From Chryseobacterium aurantiacum (GTDB lineage: Bacteria; Bacteroidota; Bacteroidia; Flavobacteriales; Weeksellaceae), in NCBI RefSeq assembly GCF_003020585.1, contig NZ_PXUE01000002.1, positions 558,001 to 622,000 on the forward strand: DNA of 64,000 bases. Reading direction: 5' to 3'. The stretch's first letter is position 1. Each line of letters starts with the position of its first letter. The notes under the pieces are model-generated. The model made no database searches. It was given only the letters and a program-made list of their open reading frames with translations, and was not told the origin of the DNA. The position numbers and the translations under genes were made by a program. Below are positions 36,715-44,144 of this stretch, piece by piece.

Positions 36715-37341
36715 ATGAACGTAACAGACTCTACCTTATTAAAGAAAATAAAATCAGGCGACCGCCCTGCATTTATGCTGTTGTATGACCGATACTGGGA
36801 TAGTTTGTATCGCTTTGTCTTTGTAAGAACCAAGGATAAAGAAACTTCTGAGGAACTTCTTCAAAACCTTTGGATGAAGATCCTTGAAAATACAGATACA
36901 ATACAAACGGACGAATCTGAAAGTGCCAAAGGTTATCTTCTTCGTCATCTTCATTATCGGATTCTGGATTACTATAATAGCTATAAAAAAGCACCCCCAA
37001 CACTTAGTATTGACGAGTTTGAAACCCCGGAAGAACTGAATATCTCTGATACGGAGTATTTTGAAATTATCGAGGAAAATGAAATCTCCACTCTGTTATC
37101 TATGATTGATGAAGTGGTTTCACAACTCCCTGCAACAGAACAGCAGGTATACGACATGAGAATCCGACAGAATATGTCTGTAAATGAAACGGCAGAAGCC
37201 TTGGGAATAAGCAATAAAACGGTAAGCAATAAATTAAGTAAGGCCCTAAATGAGGTACGGGAACAACTTAATCCTGAATACCAGTCATCTAAAAAACTAG
37301 TATCAATTCTTATGCTGATGGAAATATTGACAAGATATTAA
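36715..37341 (+). CDS. ECF RNA polymerase sigma factor
   Basis: 208 residues. Region 2 (RPAFMLLYDRYWDSLYRFVFVRTKDKETSEELLQNLWMKIL) and region 4 (LPATEQQVYDMRIRQNMSVNETAEALGISNKTVSNKLSKALNEVREQL) are both complete. It belongs to the FecI-like Bacteroidota group that works with FecR proteins. It is divergent from fecR with a 220-bp gap, so the two are likely controlled together. A TAATTTTG element at 36697-36704 lies just ahead of the ATG, which would make the mRNA almost leaderless, but the -33 TTG is missing. It is expected to direct transcription of the receptor locus. Confidence 0.92.
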   Translation: MNVTDSTLLKKIKSGDRPAFMLLYDRYWDSLYRFVFVRTKDKETSEELLQNLWMKILENTDTIQTDESESAKGYLLRHLHYRILDYYNSYKKAPPTLSIDEFETPEELNISDTEYFEIIEENEISTLLSMIDEVVSQLPATEQQVYDMRIRQNMSVNETAEALGISNKTVSNKLSKALNEVREQLNPEYQSSKKLVSILMLMEILTRY

Positions 37342-37372
37342 GAGCTTTGTTTAAGATAATTGGTGTATTCTA

Positions 37373-38017
37373 TTATTGAAAAACAGGCAATAATTCTGCC
37401 TTAAAACTCAATATTTTAAAATCTGCCAAATCAAAGTCTATGCTTTCATCATCATTGGTAAAAACAATGGTTCTCATCCCCGCACTTTTTGCAGCCCGAA
37501 GCCCGGAATGGCTGTCTTCAATGGCAATACAATGTTCCGGAGATACGCCAAGCTTTTTAGCTGAGGTAAGATATACGGCCGGATGAGGTTTTCCCAGCTC
37601 TTCAAATTCCGAGGAGTGAACGCTGTCAAATAATTCCCGTATCTGAAGTTTTTCAAGCACCGCATCAGCTACCCGTAAAGGGGCATTAGTTGCTAATCCT
37701 ATCTTATAATCTCTTTTTTTAAGGTCAGTAATAAATTGCTGTATACCAGACATGATACAGTCTTCAGATCGTATAAATTCTATAACCTTAGAAACAACTT
37801 CCTGCTCTACAGTAGGTACATTCAGATTGTCCCAGGGAAATTTTTCATACCAGAATTCCGTAACCTCCCTGGTTGTCATATATTTGGTCTGCGTGGCCAG
37901 ATCATCCGTGATCTGAACCCCGTAGGAAGAAAAAACATCCAGTTCAGCCTTGGCCCAAAAACCCTCCGAGTCCACAAGAACTCCATCCATGTCAAATATT
38001 ACTGCTTTTAAAGCCAT
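37373..38017 (-). CDS. hxpB: HAD hydrolase, hexitol/sugar-phosphate phosphatase type
   Basis: 214 residues of the HAD superfamily, subfamily I with a helical cap. Motif I is FDMDGVLVDSE (nucleophile Asp9, Asp11), motif II ATNAP, motif III Lys in ELGKPHPAVY, and motif IV IEDSHSGLRAAKSAGM. The sequence resembles YniC/HxpB phosphatases, which dephosphorylate hexitol and 2-deoxyglucose 6-phosphates. It lies 36 bp downstream of the SufR-like regulator on the same strand, perhaps co-transcribed. The symbol is a best guess within a broad family. Confidence 0.8.
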   Translation of the reverse strand: MALKAVIFDMDGVLVDSEGFWAKAELDVFSSYGVQITDDLATQTKYMTTREVTEFWYEKFPWDNLNVPTVEQEVVSKVIEFIRSEDCIMSGIQQFITDLKKRDYKIGLATNAPLRVADAVLEKLQIRELFDSVHSSEFEELGKPHPAVYLTSAKKLGVSPEHCIAIEDSHSGLRAAKSAGMRTIVFTNDDESIDFDLADFKILSFKAELLPVFQ

Positions 38018-38053
38018 ATCTCTTGCTGATGAATTTAAATGATGAATAATTAA

Positions 38054-38674
38054 CTATTGGCTGATTTTATAAACACAACGCTGCCCTCCGGAAATAATGT
38101 GATCTACCCTTTCCACTGTATAATCTTTCCCGATAAGAGACTGAAAATTGGAGAGCTCGGCACGACAGAACCCCTGGCATTCGGTGGCAGCGGCACATAT
38201 AGGGCAATGGTTTTCAATCAGAAAATATTCATTGCCTTCTTTTTTCCACTCTGCCATATACCCTTCCTTGCTTCGGGCTTCTGCAAGGACTTCCAAACGT
38301 TGTTCCAGAGATTTTGTTTTGGAAATAGCCTTTTCATACCGTTCATGGGTATTTTTTTCTCTATCACTGATCAGTAAATCCAATGCATTTTCTCCTAAAA
38401 GATTTTTCACAGATTTCAGAAGCTGAACTGTTACTTCTGCATGCGTATCCGGAAATTGAGCCAATCCCTTTTCTGTAAGGATATAATAAGTAGATGGGCG
38501 GCCTACCCCTTCACTTTTTATGACAGGTTCAATCAATCCATCTTCTGCAAGATTCAGTAAATGCTTTCTCGCACCCTCCTTTGTGATGGACAGTTCCTCA
38601 GAGATCAGGAGCGCAGTGGCTTCTCCTCTCATCTTTAAAAACATCAGAATGCGGTCTGCTGCCGGCTTCTTCAT
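38054..38674 (-). CDS. SufR-like Fe-S transcriptional repressor
   Basis: 206 residues. The N-terminal winged helix (ADRILMFLKMRGEATALLISEELSITKEGARKHLLNLAEDGLI, then VGRPSTYYILTEKG) is that of the SufR/DeoR-like group. The C-terminal domain carries Cys157, Cys160, Cys166 and Cys170 in ENHCPICAAATECQGFC and a final Cys200 in GGQRCVYKI, closely matching the cluster-binding end of cyanobacterial SufR (NHC...RC.Y.I). It probably binds an Fe-S cluster and represses while holo, releasing DNA on oxidation or iron shortage. Operator-like CAAC-N6-GTTG sites lie in the divergent region (38679, 38793). The divergent genes encode superoxide dismutase and ferredoxins. Confidence 0.85.
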   Translation of the reverse strand: MKKPAADRILMFLKMRGEATALLISEELSITKEGARKHLLNLAEDGLIEPVIKSEGVGRPSTYYILTEKGLAQFPDTHAEVTVQLLKSVKNLLGENALDLLISDREKNTHERYEKAISKTKSLEQRLEVLAEARSKEGYMAEWKKEGNEYFLIENHCPICAAATECQGFCRAELSNFQSLIGKDYTVERVDHIISGGQRCVYKISQ

Positions 38675-38678
38675 TTGA

Positions 38679-38692
38679 CAATATTTAGGTTG
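38679..38692. promoter_or_regulatory. SufR-like operator, imperfect copy
   Basis: CAAT-N6-GTTG (minus strand CAAC-CTAAAT-ATTG), five bases ahead of the regulator's ATG. It lies inside a longer stretch AATAAAACAACCT that is repeated at the main operator. It is expected to give autoregulation. Confidence 0.6.
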
Positions 38693-38708
38693 TTTTATTT
38701 TCCAACAA

Positions 38709-38716
38709 CAAATATA
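38709..38716 (-). promoter_or_regulatory. -7 element of the SufR-like gene
   Basis: On the minus strand TATATTTG matches TAnnTTTG, about 35 bp ahead of the regulator's start codon. The nearest TTG is 25 bp upstream, longer than the usual spacer. The second operator lies downstream of it. Confidence 0.5.
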
Positions 38717-38792
38717 GTCATTTTCTATAATCTTTAAATAACAATATTAATAACATCATTTACAGACTATTATACTTCATAGTAGGCACACT

Positions 38793-38820
38793 AATAAAAC
38801 AACCTTAAAGTTGTTTTATT
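38793..38820. promoter_or_regulatory. SufR-like operator, perfect inverted repeat
   Basis: AATAAAACAAC and GTTGTTTTATT form a perfect 11-bp inverted repeat around the six bases CTTAAA. The core is CAAC-N6-GTTG, the site reported for cyanobacterial SufR. Its right arm contains the -33 TTG of the sod promoter, so binding would block transcription. Confidence 0.75.
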
Positions 38821-38840
38821 CAAATATATTATTACCTTTG
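38811..38840 (+). promoter_or_regulatory. promoter of the sod-ferredoxin operon
   Basis: TTG (38811-38813), exactly 19 bp, then TACCTTTG (38833-38840): a full Bacteroidota promoter ending 28 bp before the sod ATG and overlapped by the operator. Confidence 0.85.
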
Positions 38841-38868
38841 TCCTACATTAATCAAAAAAATAAATACA

Positions 38869-39495
38869 ATGAAACCATTTACCCTACCTCAGCTATCTTA
38901 TGCTTATGATGCTCTGGAACCTTTTATAGATAAAAATACAATGACTATTCATCATCAACGTCATCATCAGGCCTACGTGGATAATCTAAATGCTGCTTTG
39001 GAGCAGACCAATGAGACGAATCCTGACCTTGATTCATTACTGCAAAGAATAAGTGAATACAGCCCTGCTGTGAGAAATAATGGCGGCGGTCACTATAACC
39101 ACTCTTTATTTTGGGAAATTTTATCCCCACAACCTAAGCTAAACCCTGAAGGAAAACTTAATGAAGATATTATTTCAACTTTCGGAAGCCTTGAAAACCT
39201 TAAAGCAGAAATGAAGAAAGCAGGTCTTGGACAATTTGGTTCGGGATGGGTTTGGCTTTTTGTAAAATTCAATGGTTCTCTTGCCATAAGTTCTACTCCT
39301 AATCAGGATAACCCTATGATGGATGTCCTTTCTATGAACAGAGGTTTTCCAATCCTTGGGATAGATGTCTGGGAACATGCCTATTATTTAGCTTATCAGA
39401 ACAAAAGAGCAGACTATCTGGATTCATTCTGGGCGGTATTAGACTGGGCTTCAGTAGAGAAAAAATATGAAGAAGCTCTTTCAAAAATAAGATAA
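38869..39495 (+). CDS. sodA: superoxide dismutase, Mn-type
   Basis: 208 residues of the Fe/Mn family. Metal ligands are His28 (MTIHHQRHHQAY), His78 (GGGHYNHSLFW), Asp166 and His170 (DVWEHAYYLAY). The GGGH context before the second ligand and STPNQDNP later place the second-sphere glutamine as in Mn enzymes, so manganese or a cambialistic metal is likelier than iron. It disproportionates superoxide in the cytoplasm. It is the first gene after the SufR-like operator/promoter, which would raise dismutase when Fe-S clusters fail. A gene 21 bp downstream (DUF2480) is on the same strand. Confidence 0.93.
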   Translation: MKPFTLPQLSYAYDALEPFIDKNTMTIHHQRHHQAYVDNLNAALEQTNETNPDLDSLLQRISEYSPAVRNNGGGHYNHSLFWEILSPQPKLNPEGKLNEDIISTFGSLENLKAEMKKAGLGQFGSGWVWLFVKFNGSLAISSTPNQDNPMMDVLSMNRGFPILGIDVWEHAYYLAYQNKRADYLDSFWAVLDWASVEKKYEEALSKIR

Positions 39496-39516
39496 TACAA
39501 GAAAATATTGCAAACA

Positions 39517-40017
39517 ATGAACACTCAAACTTTTGTCAATAAAGCAGAGGCCTCCGGTATTATTGCTTTTGACTTTTTAGACTATAAACCCACTACAGAA
39601 ATTGTAGAGTTCGATATCAAAGATCATCTTTTTATGGGAATGATTGTCAAAGAAAAGGAGTTTAAAGAATCTATTGCTGCAGTGGACTATTCTGTATACA
39701 ACGAAAAAGCAGTGGGGATTATTTGTTCTACTGATGCCATTATTCCACCGTGGGCCTACATGCTCATCATGGAAAAAATATCTCCTTATGCTGCTTATGT
39801 AGATTTAAACAATGCTGAAGCAATTCTGCTTGACCTCTGGAAGCGTCGGATCACCTATGCAGATCTGAAACATTATAAAAATCAAAAAGTTGTGGTTAGA
39901 GCGCATACCCATCATCATCCTGCACTTTACTTATTGGCAACCGGACTTCTAAAACCCTTGGTCAAAAGCCTGATGTATGGCGAAATAGGCTTGCCAAAAG
40001 TAATTTTCAAAAAATAA
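39517..40017 (+). CDS. DUF2480 family protein
   Basis: 166 residues from the ATG at 39517; a TTG at 39508 is the only longer start. The sequence has the DUF2480 pattern, which I recall from Bacteroidota genes near the SUF Fe-S assembly operon: KAEASGIIAFDFLDYKPT, VDYSVYNEKAVGIICSTDAIIPPWAYMLI and a basic/aromatic end. It is small and soluble with no signal peptide. The role is unknown, but its repeated linkage to Fe-S genes, and here to a SufR-like regulator, dismutase and ferredoxins, suggests a part in Fe-S homeostasis or redox stress. A gap of 6 bp separates it from the next gene. Confidence 0.8.
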   Translation: MNTQTFVNKAEASGIIAFDFLDYKPTTEIVEFDIKDHLFMGMIVKEKEFKESIAAVDYSVYNEKAVGIICSTDAIIPPWAYMLIMEKISPYAAYVDLNNAEAILLDLWKRRITYADLKHYKNQKVVVRAHTHHHPALYLLATGLLKPLVKSLMYGEIGLPKVIFKK

Positions 40018-40023
40018 AACAAA

Positions 40024-40593
40024 ATGAAAGCAATTATATTCAACGGATCGCTGGAAAGAAGAACAGAATCTACTTCAGGGCTTATTTCCAGATATTTATC
40101 AGAACGTCTTTCACAATCAGGAGTTCAGGCTGATATTTTCACCCTTGCGGATTCCGGGATTCCTTTATTTGATGTCACCCTTACCAAAACACCTTTGGCT
40201 GTGGAACGTATGACTCAAATGTTTTTGGGGGCAGATCTTCATTTCTGGCTGGCTCCTCTCTATCATGGAAGTATTCCTGGGGTAATGAAGAATTGCCTCG
40301 ACTGGCTGGAAGTGACAGCGAATACCTATGAACCTTACCTTACAGACAAAACCGTAGGATTGGTTTGCTGGGCAGATGGTTTACAGGCCATGCACGGAAT
40401 TAATGCGATGGATGTTATTGCCAAATCACTACGGGCCTGGCCACTTCCTTTTAGTGTCCCGATTGTAAGGGGTTCCCTATTTGATAGTGATCATCCTACA
40501 CAAATTTGTCCTCTTTATTCCGGTAAGTTTGATCAACTTATCAGCATAGCCACAACAAAGAAAATAGAAAAAACTACAATAAAGCAATCTTAA
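40024..40593 (+). CDS. NADPH-dependent FMN reductase-like flavoprotein
   Basis: 189 residues with the flavodoxin-like fold. The phosphate-binding loop lies near FNGSLERRTESTSG (residues 4-17). FWLAPLYHGSIPGVMKNCLDWLE (near 78-100) is the classic FMN_red motif that contacts the flavin ring. Such enzymes use NADPH to reduce FMN, quinones or metals. Placement between DUF2480 (6 bp upstream) and ferredoxin-NADP reductase (1 bp downstream) indicates a shared redox role under the SufR-like promoter. Confidence 0.88.
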   Translation: MKAIIFNGSLERRTESTSGLISRYLSERLSQSGVQADIFTLADSGIPLFDVTLTKTPLAVERMTQMFLGADLHFWLAPLYHGSIPGVMKNCLDWLEVTANTYEPYLTDKTVGLVCWADGLQAMHGINAMDVIAKSLRAWPLPFSVPIVRGSLFDSDHPTQICPLYSGKFDQLISIATTKKIEKTTIKQS

Positions 40594-40594
40594 C

Positions 40595-41647
40595 ATGATA
40601 GAAACAGATATACTGATCATTGGTGCCGGCCCTGCAGGGTTATTTACGGTTTTTGAAGCCGGCCTTCTCAAAATGCGTTGTCACATCATAGATGCATTAC
40701 CTCAAATGGGAGGCCAGTTATCAGAATTATATCCCAAGAAACCCATTTTTGACATTCCGGGATTTCCAAGTGTGCTTGCAGGTGAACTGATTGATAATCT
40801 TTATGAACAGATCAAACAGTTTGAACCAGGCTTTACATTCAATGAAACGGCAAAATATCTTCTGAAACTGGAAGAAAATCTTTTTGAAGTAATTACAGAT
40901 AAAGGTACCGTACACAGAGCCAAGGCAGTTATTATTGCCGGAGGTCTTGGAAGTTTTGAACCTAAAAAACCTCCTCTTGAAAACATTTCTTTTTACGAAG
41001 ACCGTGGGATAAATTATTTCATTAAACATCCTGAAGACTACGCTGGAAAACATGTTGTAATAGCCGGTGGTGGTGATTCTGCTCTGGATTGGACAATACA
41101 TTTGTCAGAAATTGCCTCTTCACTTACTTTGATCCACAGAAGAAATGAATTCCGGGGAGCATTGGATTCTGTGGAAAAGGTGAAAAAATTAAAACACGAG
41201 GGAAAAATTAATCTGGTAACTCCTGCAGAAGTGATTGGACTGAAAGGAGGTGATTCATTACAGGAGATTGTTATTGAGAAAGAAGGGCTCATTCAAACTA
41301 TAAAAACAGACTATTTTATTCCATTATTTGGATTGGTTCCTAAACTGGGACCTATGGCAGAATGGGGGCTGGAACTTGAAAAAAATGCCATTAAGGTAGA
41401 TAACAGCACAGATTTCCAAACTAATATTTCTGGGGTTTATGCTGTAGGTGACATCAATACCTATCCTTATAAAATGAAGCTGATCCTATGTGGATTCCAT
41501 GAAGCGGCCATTGCCTGCCAAAGTATTTATCAACGTCTTAATCCCAATAAAAAGTTTGTTCTGAAATATACTACGGTAAGTGGTATTGAAGGTTTTGACG
41601 GAACAAAAAAACAAGCAGAAAAACAAGTAGTAGCAACGATTGACTAA
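40595..41647 (+). CDS. ferredoxin-NADP+ reductase, thioredoxin-reductase-like
   Basis: 350 residues. Two dinucleotide folds are seen: FAD binding at IIGAGPAGLFTVFEAGL (residues 6-22) and NADPH binding at VVIAGGGDSALDWTIHL (near 150). The closing segment is GVYAVGDINTYPYKMKLILCGFHEAAIACQSIY. The CxxC of thioredoxin reductase is absent and there is a short C-terminal tail (KYTTVSGIEGFDG) that stacks on the flavin, both hallmarks of YumC-type reductases. It passes electrons between NADPH and the ferredoxins encoded just downstream. It starts one base after the previous stop. Confidence 0.92.
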   Translation: MIETDILIIGAGPAGLFTVFEAGLLKMRCHIIDALPQMGGQLSELYPKKPIFDIPGFPSVLAGELIDNLYEQIKQFEPGFTFNETAKYLLKLEENLFEVITDKGTVHRAKAVIIAGGLGSFEPKKPPLENISFYEDRGINYFIKHPEDYAGKHVVIAGGGDSALDWTIHLSEIASSLTLIHRRNEFRGALDSVEKVKKLKHEGKINLVTPAEVIGLKGGDSLQEIVIEKEGLIQTIKTDYFIPLFGLVPKLGPMAEWGLELEKNAIKVDNSTDFQTNISGVYAVGDINTYPYKMKLILCGFHEAAIACQSIYQRLNPNKKFVLKYTTVSGIEGFDGTKKQAEKQVVATID

Positions 41648-41652
41648 TAATA

Positions 41653-41976
41653 ATGAAAGATGAAATTACAATCACCGTAACAGATCAAACAGGTATTCAG
41701 CATATCCTGATTTGTCCTCTGGAGATGGGACTTACTTTAAAAGATATCTGTAAAGCCTATGAACTTCCCATGGAGGCCATGTGCAACGGAATGGCCATGT
41801 GTGCCACCTGCCATTGCTATATTCTCAGTATGGCCGGTTCATTACCTGAAAAAAATGATATTGAAGAAGCTCTTCTCTCAGAACTGTTCACGTCTAATGC
41901 AACCAGCAGATTAGCCTGTCAAATATACCTGACCGCACAAATGGACGGCCTCTCTGTGGAAATTGCAGCAGATTAA
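41653..41976 (+). CDS. 2Fe-2S ferredoxin, adrenodoxin type
   Basis: 107 residues. The cluster ligands follow the C-x5-C-x2-C pattern in MCNGMAMCATCHCYI with the fourth Cys in SRLACQI near residue 93, the adrenodoxin/Isc-type arrangement. An extra cysteine (CHC) follows the third ligand. It is 5 bp behind the reductase gene and therefore its likely electron partner. It carries single electrons in the cytoplasm, for example to Fe-S assembly or oxygenases. Confidence 0.9.
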   Translation: MKDEITITVTDQTGIQHILICPLEMGLTLKDICKAYELPMEAMCNGMAMCATCHCYILSMAGSLPEKNDIEEALLSELFTSNATSRLACQIYLTAQMDGLSVEIAAD

Positions 41977-42025
41977 CAGATCCAAAACACAAGTTTGCAC
42001 ACTTTATGATGTAATAAATTGTTGA

Positions 42026-42091
42026 AACTGTTTTAATTAAGTTTAGTAGGGATTTCCAAAACAGTTCAATGTTGAAGAAGTCCCTTTTTTT
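42026..42091 (+). promoter_or_regulatory. candidate attenuator/pseudoknot before the 4Fe-4S ferredoxin
   Basis: Two stems interlock: AACTGTTTT (42026-42034) with AAAACAGTT (42058-42066), and AGGGATTT (42048-42055) with AAGTCCCT (42078-42085). The second is followed by a T run and is terminator-like. The left arm of stem 2 lies in the loop of stem 1, giving a pseudoknot or mutually competing folds. It lies 21 bp before the ferredoxin ATG. Confidence 0.45.
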
Positions 42092-42112
42092 AATACTTTA
42101 AAAATAAAGAAC

Positions 42113-42460
42113 ATGGCTATAAAAATAACTGATGCCTGTATCAACTGTGGGGCCTGCGAACCTGAATGCCCCAATTCAGCCATCTACGAGGGCGCAATTG
42201 ACTGGCGTTGGCAGGACAAAACAAAGCTCTCCGGAAATGTAACATTTCCTGATGGTAAAGAAATTGACGCCAGTGCCTTTAATCAGGCCGTTTCTGATGA
42301 AGTCTACTATATTGTATCCGGAAAATGTACTGAATGCAAGGGCTTTCATGAAGAGCCACAATGTAAAGCTGTATGTCCTGTAGATTGTTGTGTAGATGAT
42401 CCTGACCATCGGGAAACTGAAGAAGTGCTACTGAACCGACAGAAATTTTTGCATACCTAG
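42113..42460 (+). CDS. 4Fe-4S dicluster ferredoxin
   Basis: 115 residues. The first cluster motif is CINCGACEPECP (C-x2-C-x2-C-x3-CP) at residues 8-19. The second is CTECKGFHEEPQCKAVCP (C-x2-C-x8-C-x3-CP) with the extended spacing of the YfhL/Chromatium type. An inserted segment (WRWQDKTKLSGNVTFPDGKEI) separates them. It is a low-potential electron carrier. It follows the 2Fe-2S ferredoxin after 136 bp that contain a terminator-like structure, so its level may be set separately from the rest of the operon. Confidence 0.92.
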   Translation: MAIKITDACINCGACEPECPNSAIYEGAIDWRWQDKTKLSGNVTFPDGKEIDASAFNQAVSDEVYYIVSGKCTECKGFHEEPQCKAVCPVDCCVDDPDHRETEEVLLNRQKFLHT

Positions 42461-42498
42461 TTTTTTGAGTTTTATTTCTTGAATTTTAGTAACCAATA

Positions 42499-42520
42499 AA
42501 GGCGGGTTTTAACCCGCCTT
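42499..42520. terminator. bidirectional terminator
   Basis: AAGGCGGGTT (42499-42508) pairs perfectly with AACCCGCCTT (42511-42520) between two convergent genes. The minus-strand side has a TTTATT tail. Confidence 0.75.
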
Positions 42521-42557
42521 CAATATCAAAAATTCTTCGTGTGGCTTTAGCCTAAAC

Positions 42558-43493
42558 CTATTTTCCTTTTATCTCATTATATATTTTTTGCGTAAAAGGA
42601 GTATCAATATGAAGTTCTGTACCATATTTTAAGATCGCTCCGGCAAATAATTCCAGTTCGTTATCTTTCTTCCCGGAATGAACGTCCAGCTGTAAGGACG
42701 TGGGTGTTTCAAACGGAAATGTAGAGGCTTTTTTAAAGGTTTTCTCTATAATATCTTCTTGCAGATGAATTTCTTTTTTATCCGCAATCCGTTTTATTTC
42801 TTTCATTATTTCTGTTGCTTCATATTTCTGTTGTTCATCTGTGCATACCGTTCCAATGGATGAATTATGTTTTGCTGTTACCAATCCGAAACTTGCAATA
42901 AAGAAAAACTTAGTCCAGATATCAGCTAGTGAATTGTCTTTAAAATCAAAATCAATGTTGCTTTCCTTAAGCAGATCTGCTACCCATTCCACATCACCGG
43001 AAAAATATTCGGGATCTCTTCCTACAATCATCTTTCCTGCTTTTCCTTTATGCTCCACGGTTCCCCTTTCTTTAATATGAGAAGCTACATAAATGCAGGT
43101 TGGCAAAATGATATGATCCGGAATTACCTTTCGAATTCTGTCATAAATGTCTGCTCCATTCATCATCGGAAGCAAAACAGTATCTTTATGAATGACCTCC
43201 GAAAGCTGTTTACAGACATTTTCCAAATCATATTCTTTAACACAGATCAATACCAGATCAGGGGTTTGTATGTCACTGATATTTTCTACCACAGCATTAG
43301 GATAGGTTCTATCATTGGAATGCTCCGGAGAAAGGAGAACCAATCCGTTTTCTTTTACTTTATGATAGGTTTCTCCTCTGGCTACAAAGGAAATTGTATA
43401 TTTTTTGGAAGCTTCATTAACCTGATTAATCTTGAAACCAAAATATCCGCCTACACCTCCTAATCCAACAACAACAATATGTTTTTTATTCAT
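42558..43493 (-). CDS. ketopantoate reductase family (PanE/ApbA) protein
   Basis: 311 residues from the ATG at 43493. A frame open to 43538 adds 15 hydrophobic residues and is not preferred. The N-terminal Rossmann motif is VVVGLGGVGGYFG. The catalytic region shows the usual VKEYDLENV...PMMNGADIYDRI segment and a Lys in DIWTKFFFIASFG. The C-terminal ApbA helical domain contains PTSLQLDVHSGKKDNELELFAGAIL. It would reduce 2-dehydropantoate to pantoate in CoA synthesis, although many homologues act on other 2-keto acids. It is third in line behind the methyltransferase and Crp-like genes. Confidence 0.87.
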   Translation of the reverse strand: MNKKHIVVVGLGGVGGYFGFKINQVNEASKKYTISFVARGETYHKVKENGLVLLSPEHSNDRTYPNAVVENISDIQTPDLVLICVKEYDLENVCKQLSEVIHKDTVLLPMMNGADIYDRIRKVIPDHIILPTCIYVASHIKERGTVEHKGKAGKMIVGRDPEYFSGDVEWVADLLKESNIDFDFKDNSLADIWTKFFFIASFGLVTAKHNSSIGTVCTDEQQKYEATEIMKEIKRIADKKEIHLQEDIIEKTFKKASTFPFETPTSLQLDVHSGKKDNELELFAGAILKYGTELHIDTPFTQKIYNEIKGK

Positions 43494-43556
43494 GAAATTA
43501 TTTTTAACAAAGATGAATGACAAATGTGAAAATATCACTTGACAAATGAAAAGAAA

Positions 43557-44138
43557 TTACATTTTATGAATGTCTCTCCTGATCCTGCTCAAAGAACTGT
43601 CCTTGATGCCCAGGTAGGAGGCTATAACCTTTAAAGGAACATGCTGAAAAATATCAGGATCTTTCTTCATCAGATTAAAATATCTTGTGGAAGCTTTCTG
43701 ACTCGCCATTTCAATCAACCGATCATGGATATTATAATAATTTAATACGAAAAGAAGCCTGCTAAATTCCCTGAATTCGGGAATATTATGAAAATTATCC
43801 TGTACATTTTCTAACCCTGTTTCCCAGAAAGTACAGTCTGTAACAGTCTGGTAAATCTCCTTGGTGGGTTGCTGCCGGAAAAACGACAGAAAGTCATTCA
43901 CAAAACAAGGTGCGGCATAAATGTTCGTGGTAATTTCTTCATTATCTTCATTCAAAATATAGGACCGAACATACCCTTTTTCCAAAAAATAGGTCTTTGT
44001 GCTGATGGTATTTCGATCAAGTAAAACTGCATTGGCCTTTAATTCAAAATGATTGAAAGTTTTAGTAATGTTTTCAACCACTTCATCCTGGATACTGAAT
44101 AGGGAATGAAAATAATTGTTAATTGATGACTTATCCAT
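43557..44138 (-). CDS. Crp/Fnr-family transcriptional regulator
   Basis: 193 residues. The N-terminal cyclic-nucleotide-like beta roll is seen in LLDRNTISTKTYFLEKGYVRSYILNEDNEEITTNIY. A long dimer helix follows, and a short C-terminal helix-turn-helix (VIASYLGIKDSSLSRIRRDI) sits at the very end. This compact form is common in Flavobacteriia and usually lacks cAMP-binding residues. It is encoded 6 bp after the methyltransferase stop, implying translational coupling. Its targets cannot be read from the sequence. Confidence 0.88.
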   Translation of the reverse strand: MDKSSINNYFHSLFSIQDEVVENITKTFNHFELKANAVLLDRNTISTKTYFLEKGYVRSYILNEDNEEITTNIYAAPCFVNDFLSFFRQQPTKEIYQTVTDCTFWETGLENVQDNFHNIPEFREFSRLLFVLNYYNIHDRLIEMASQKASTRYFNLMKKDPDIFQHVPLKVIASYLGIKDSSLSRIRRDIHKM

Positions 44139-44144
44139 TACATA

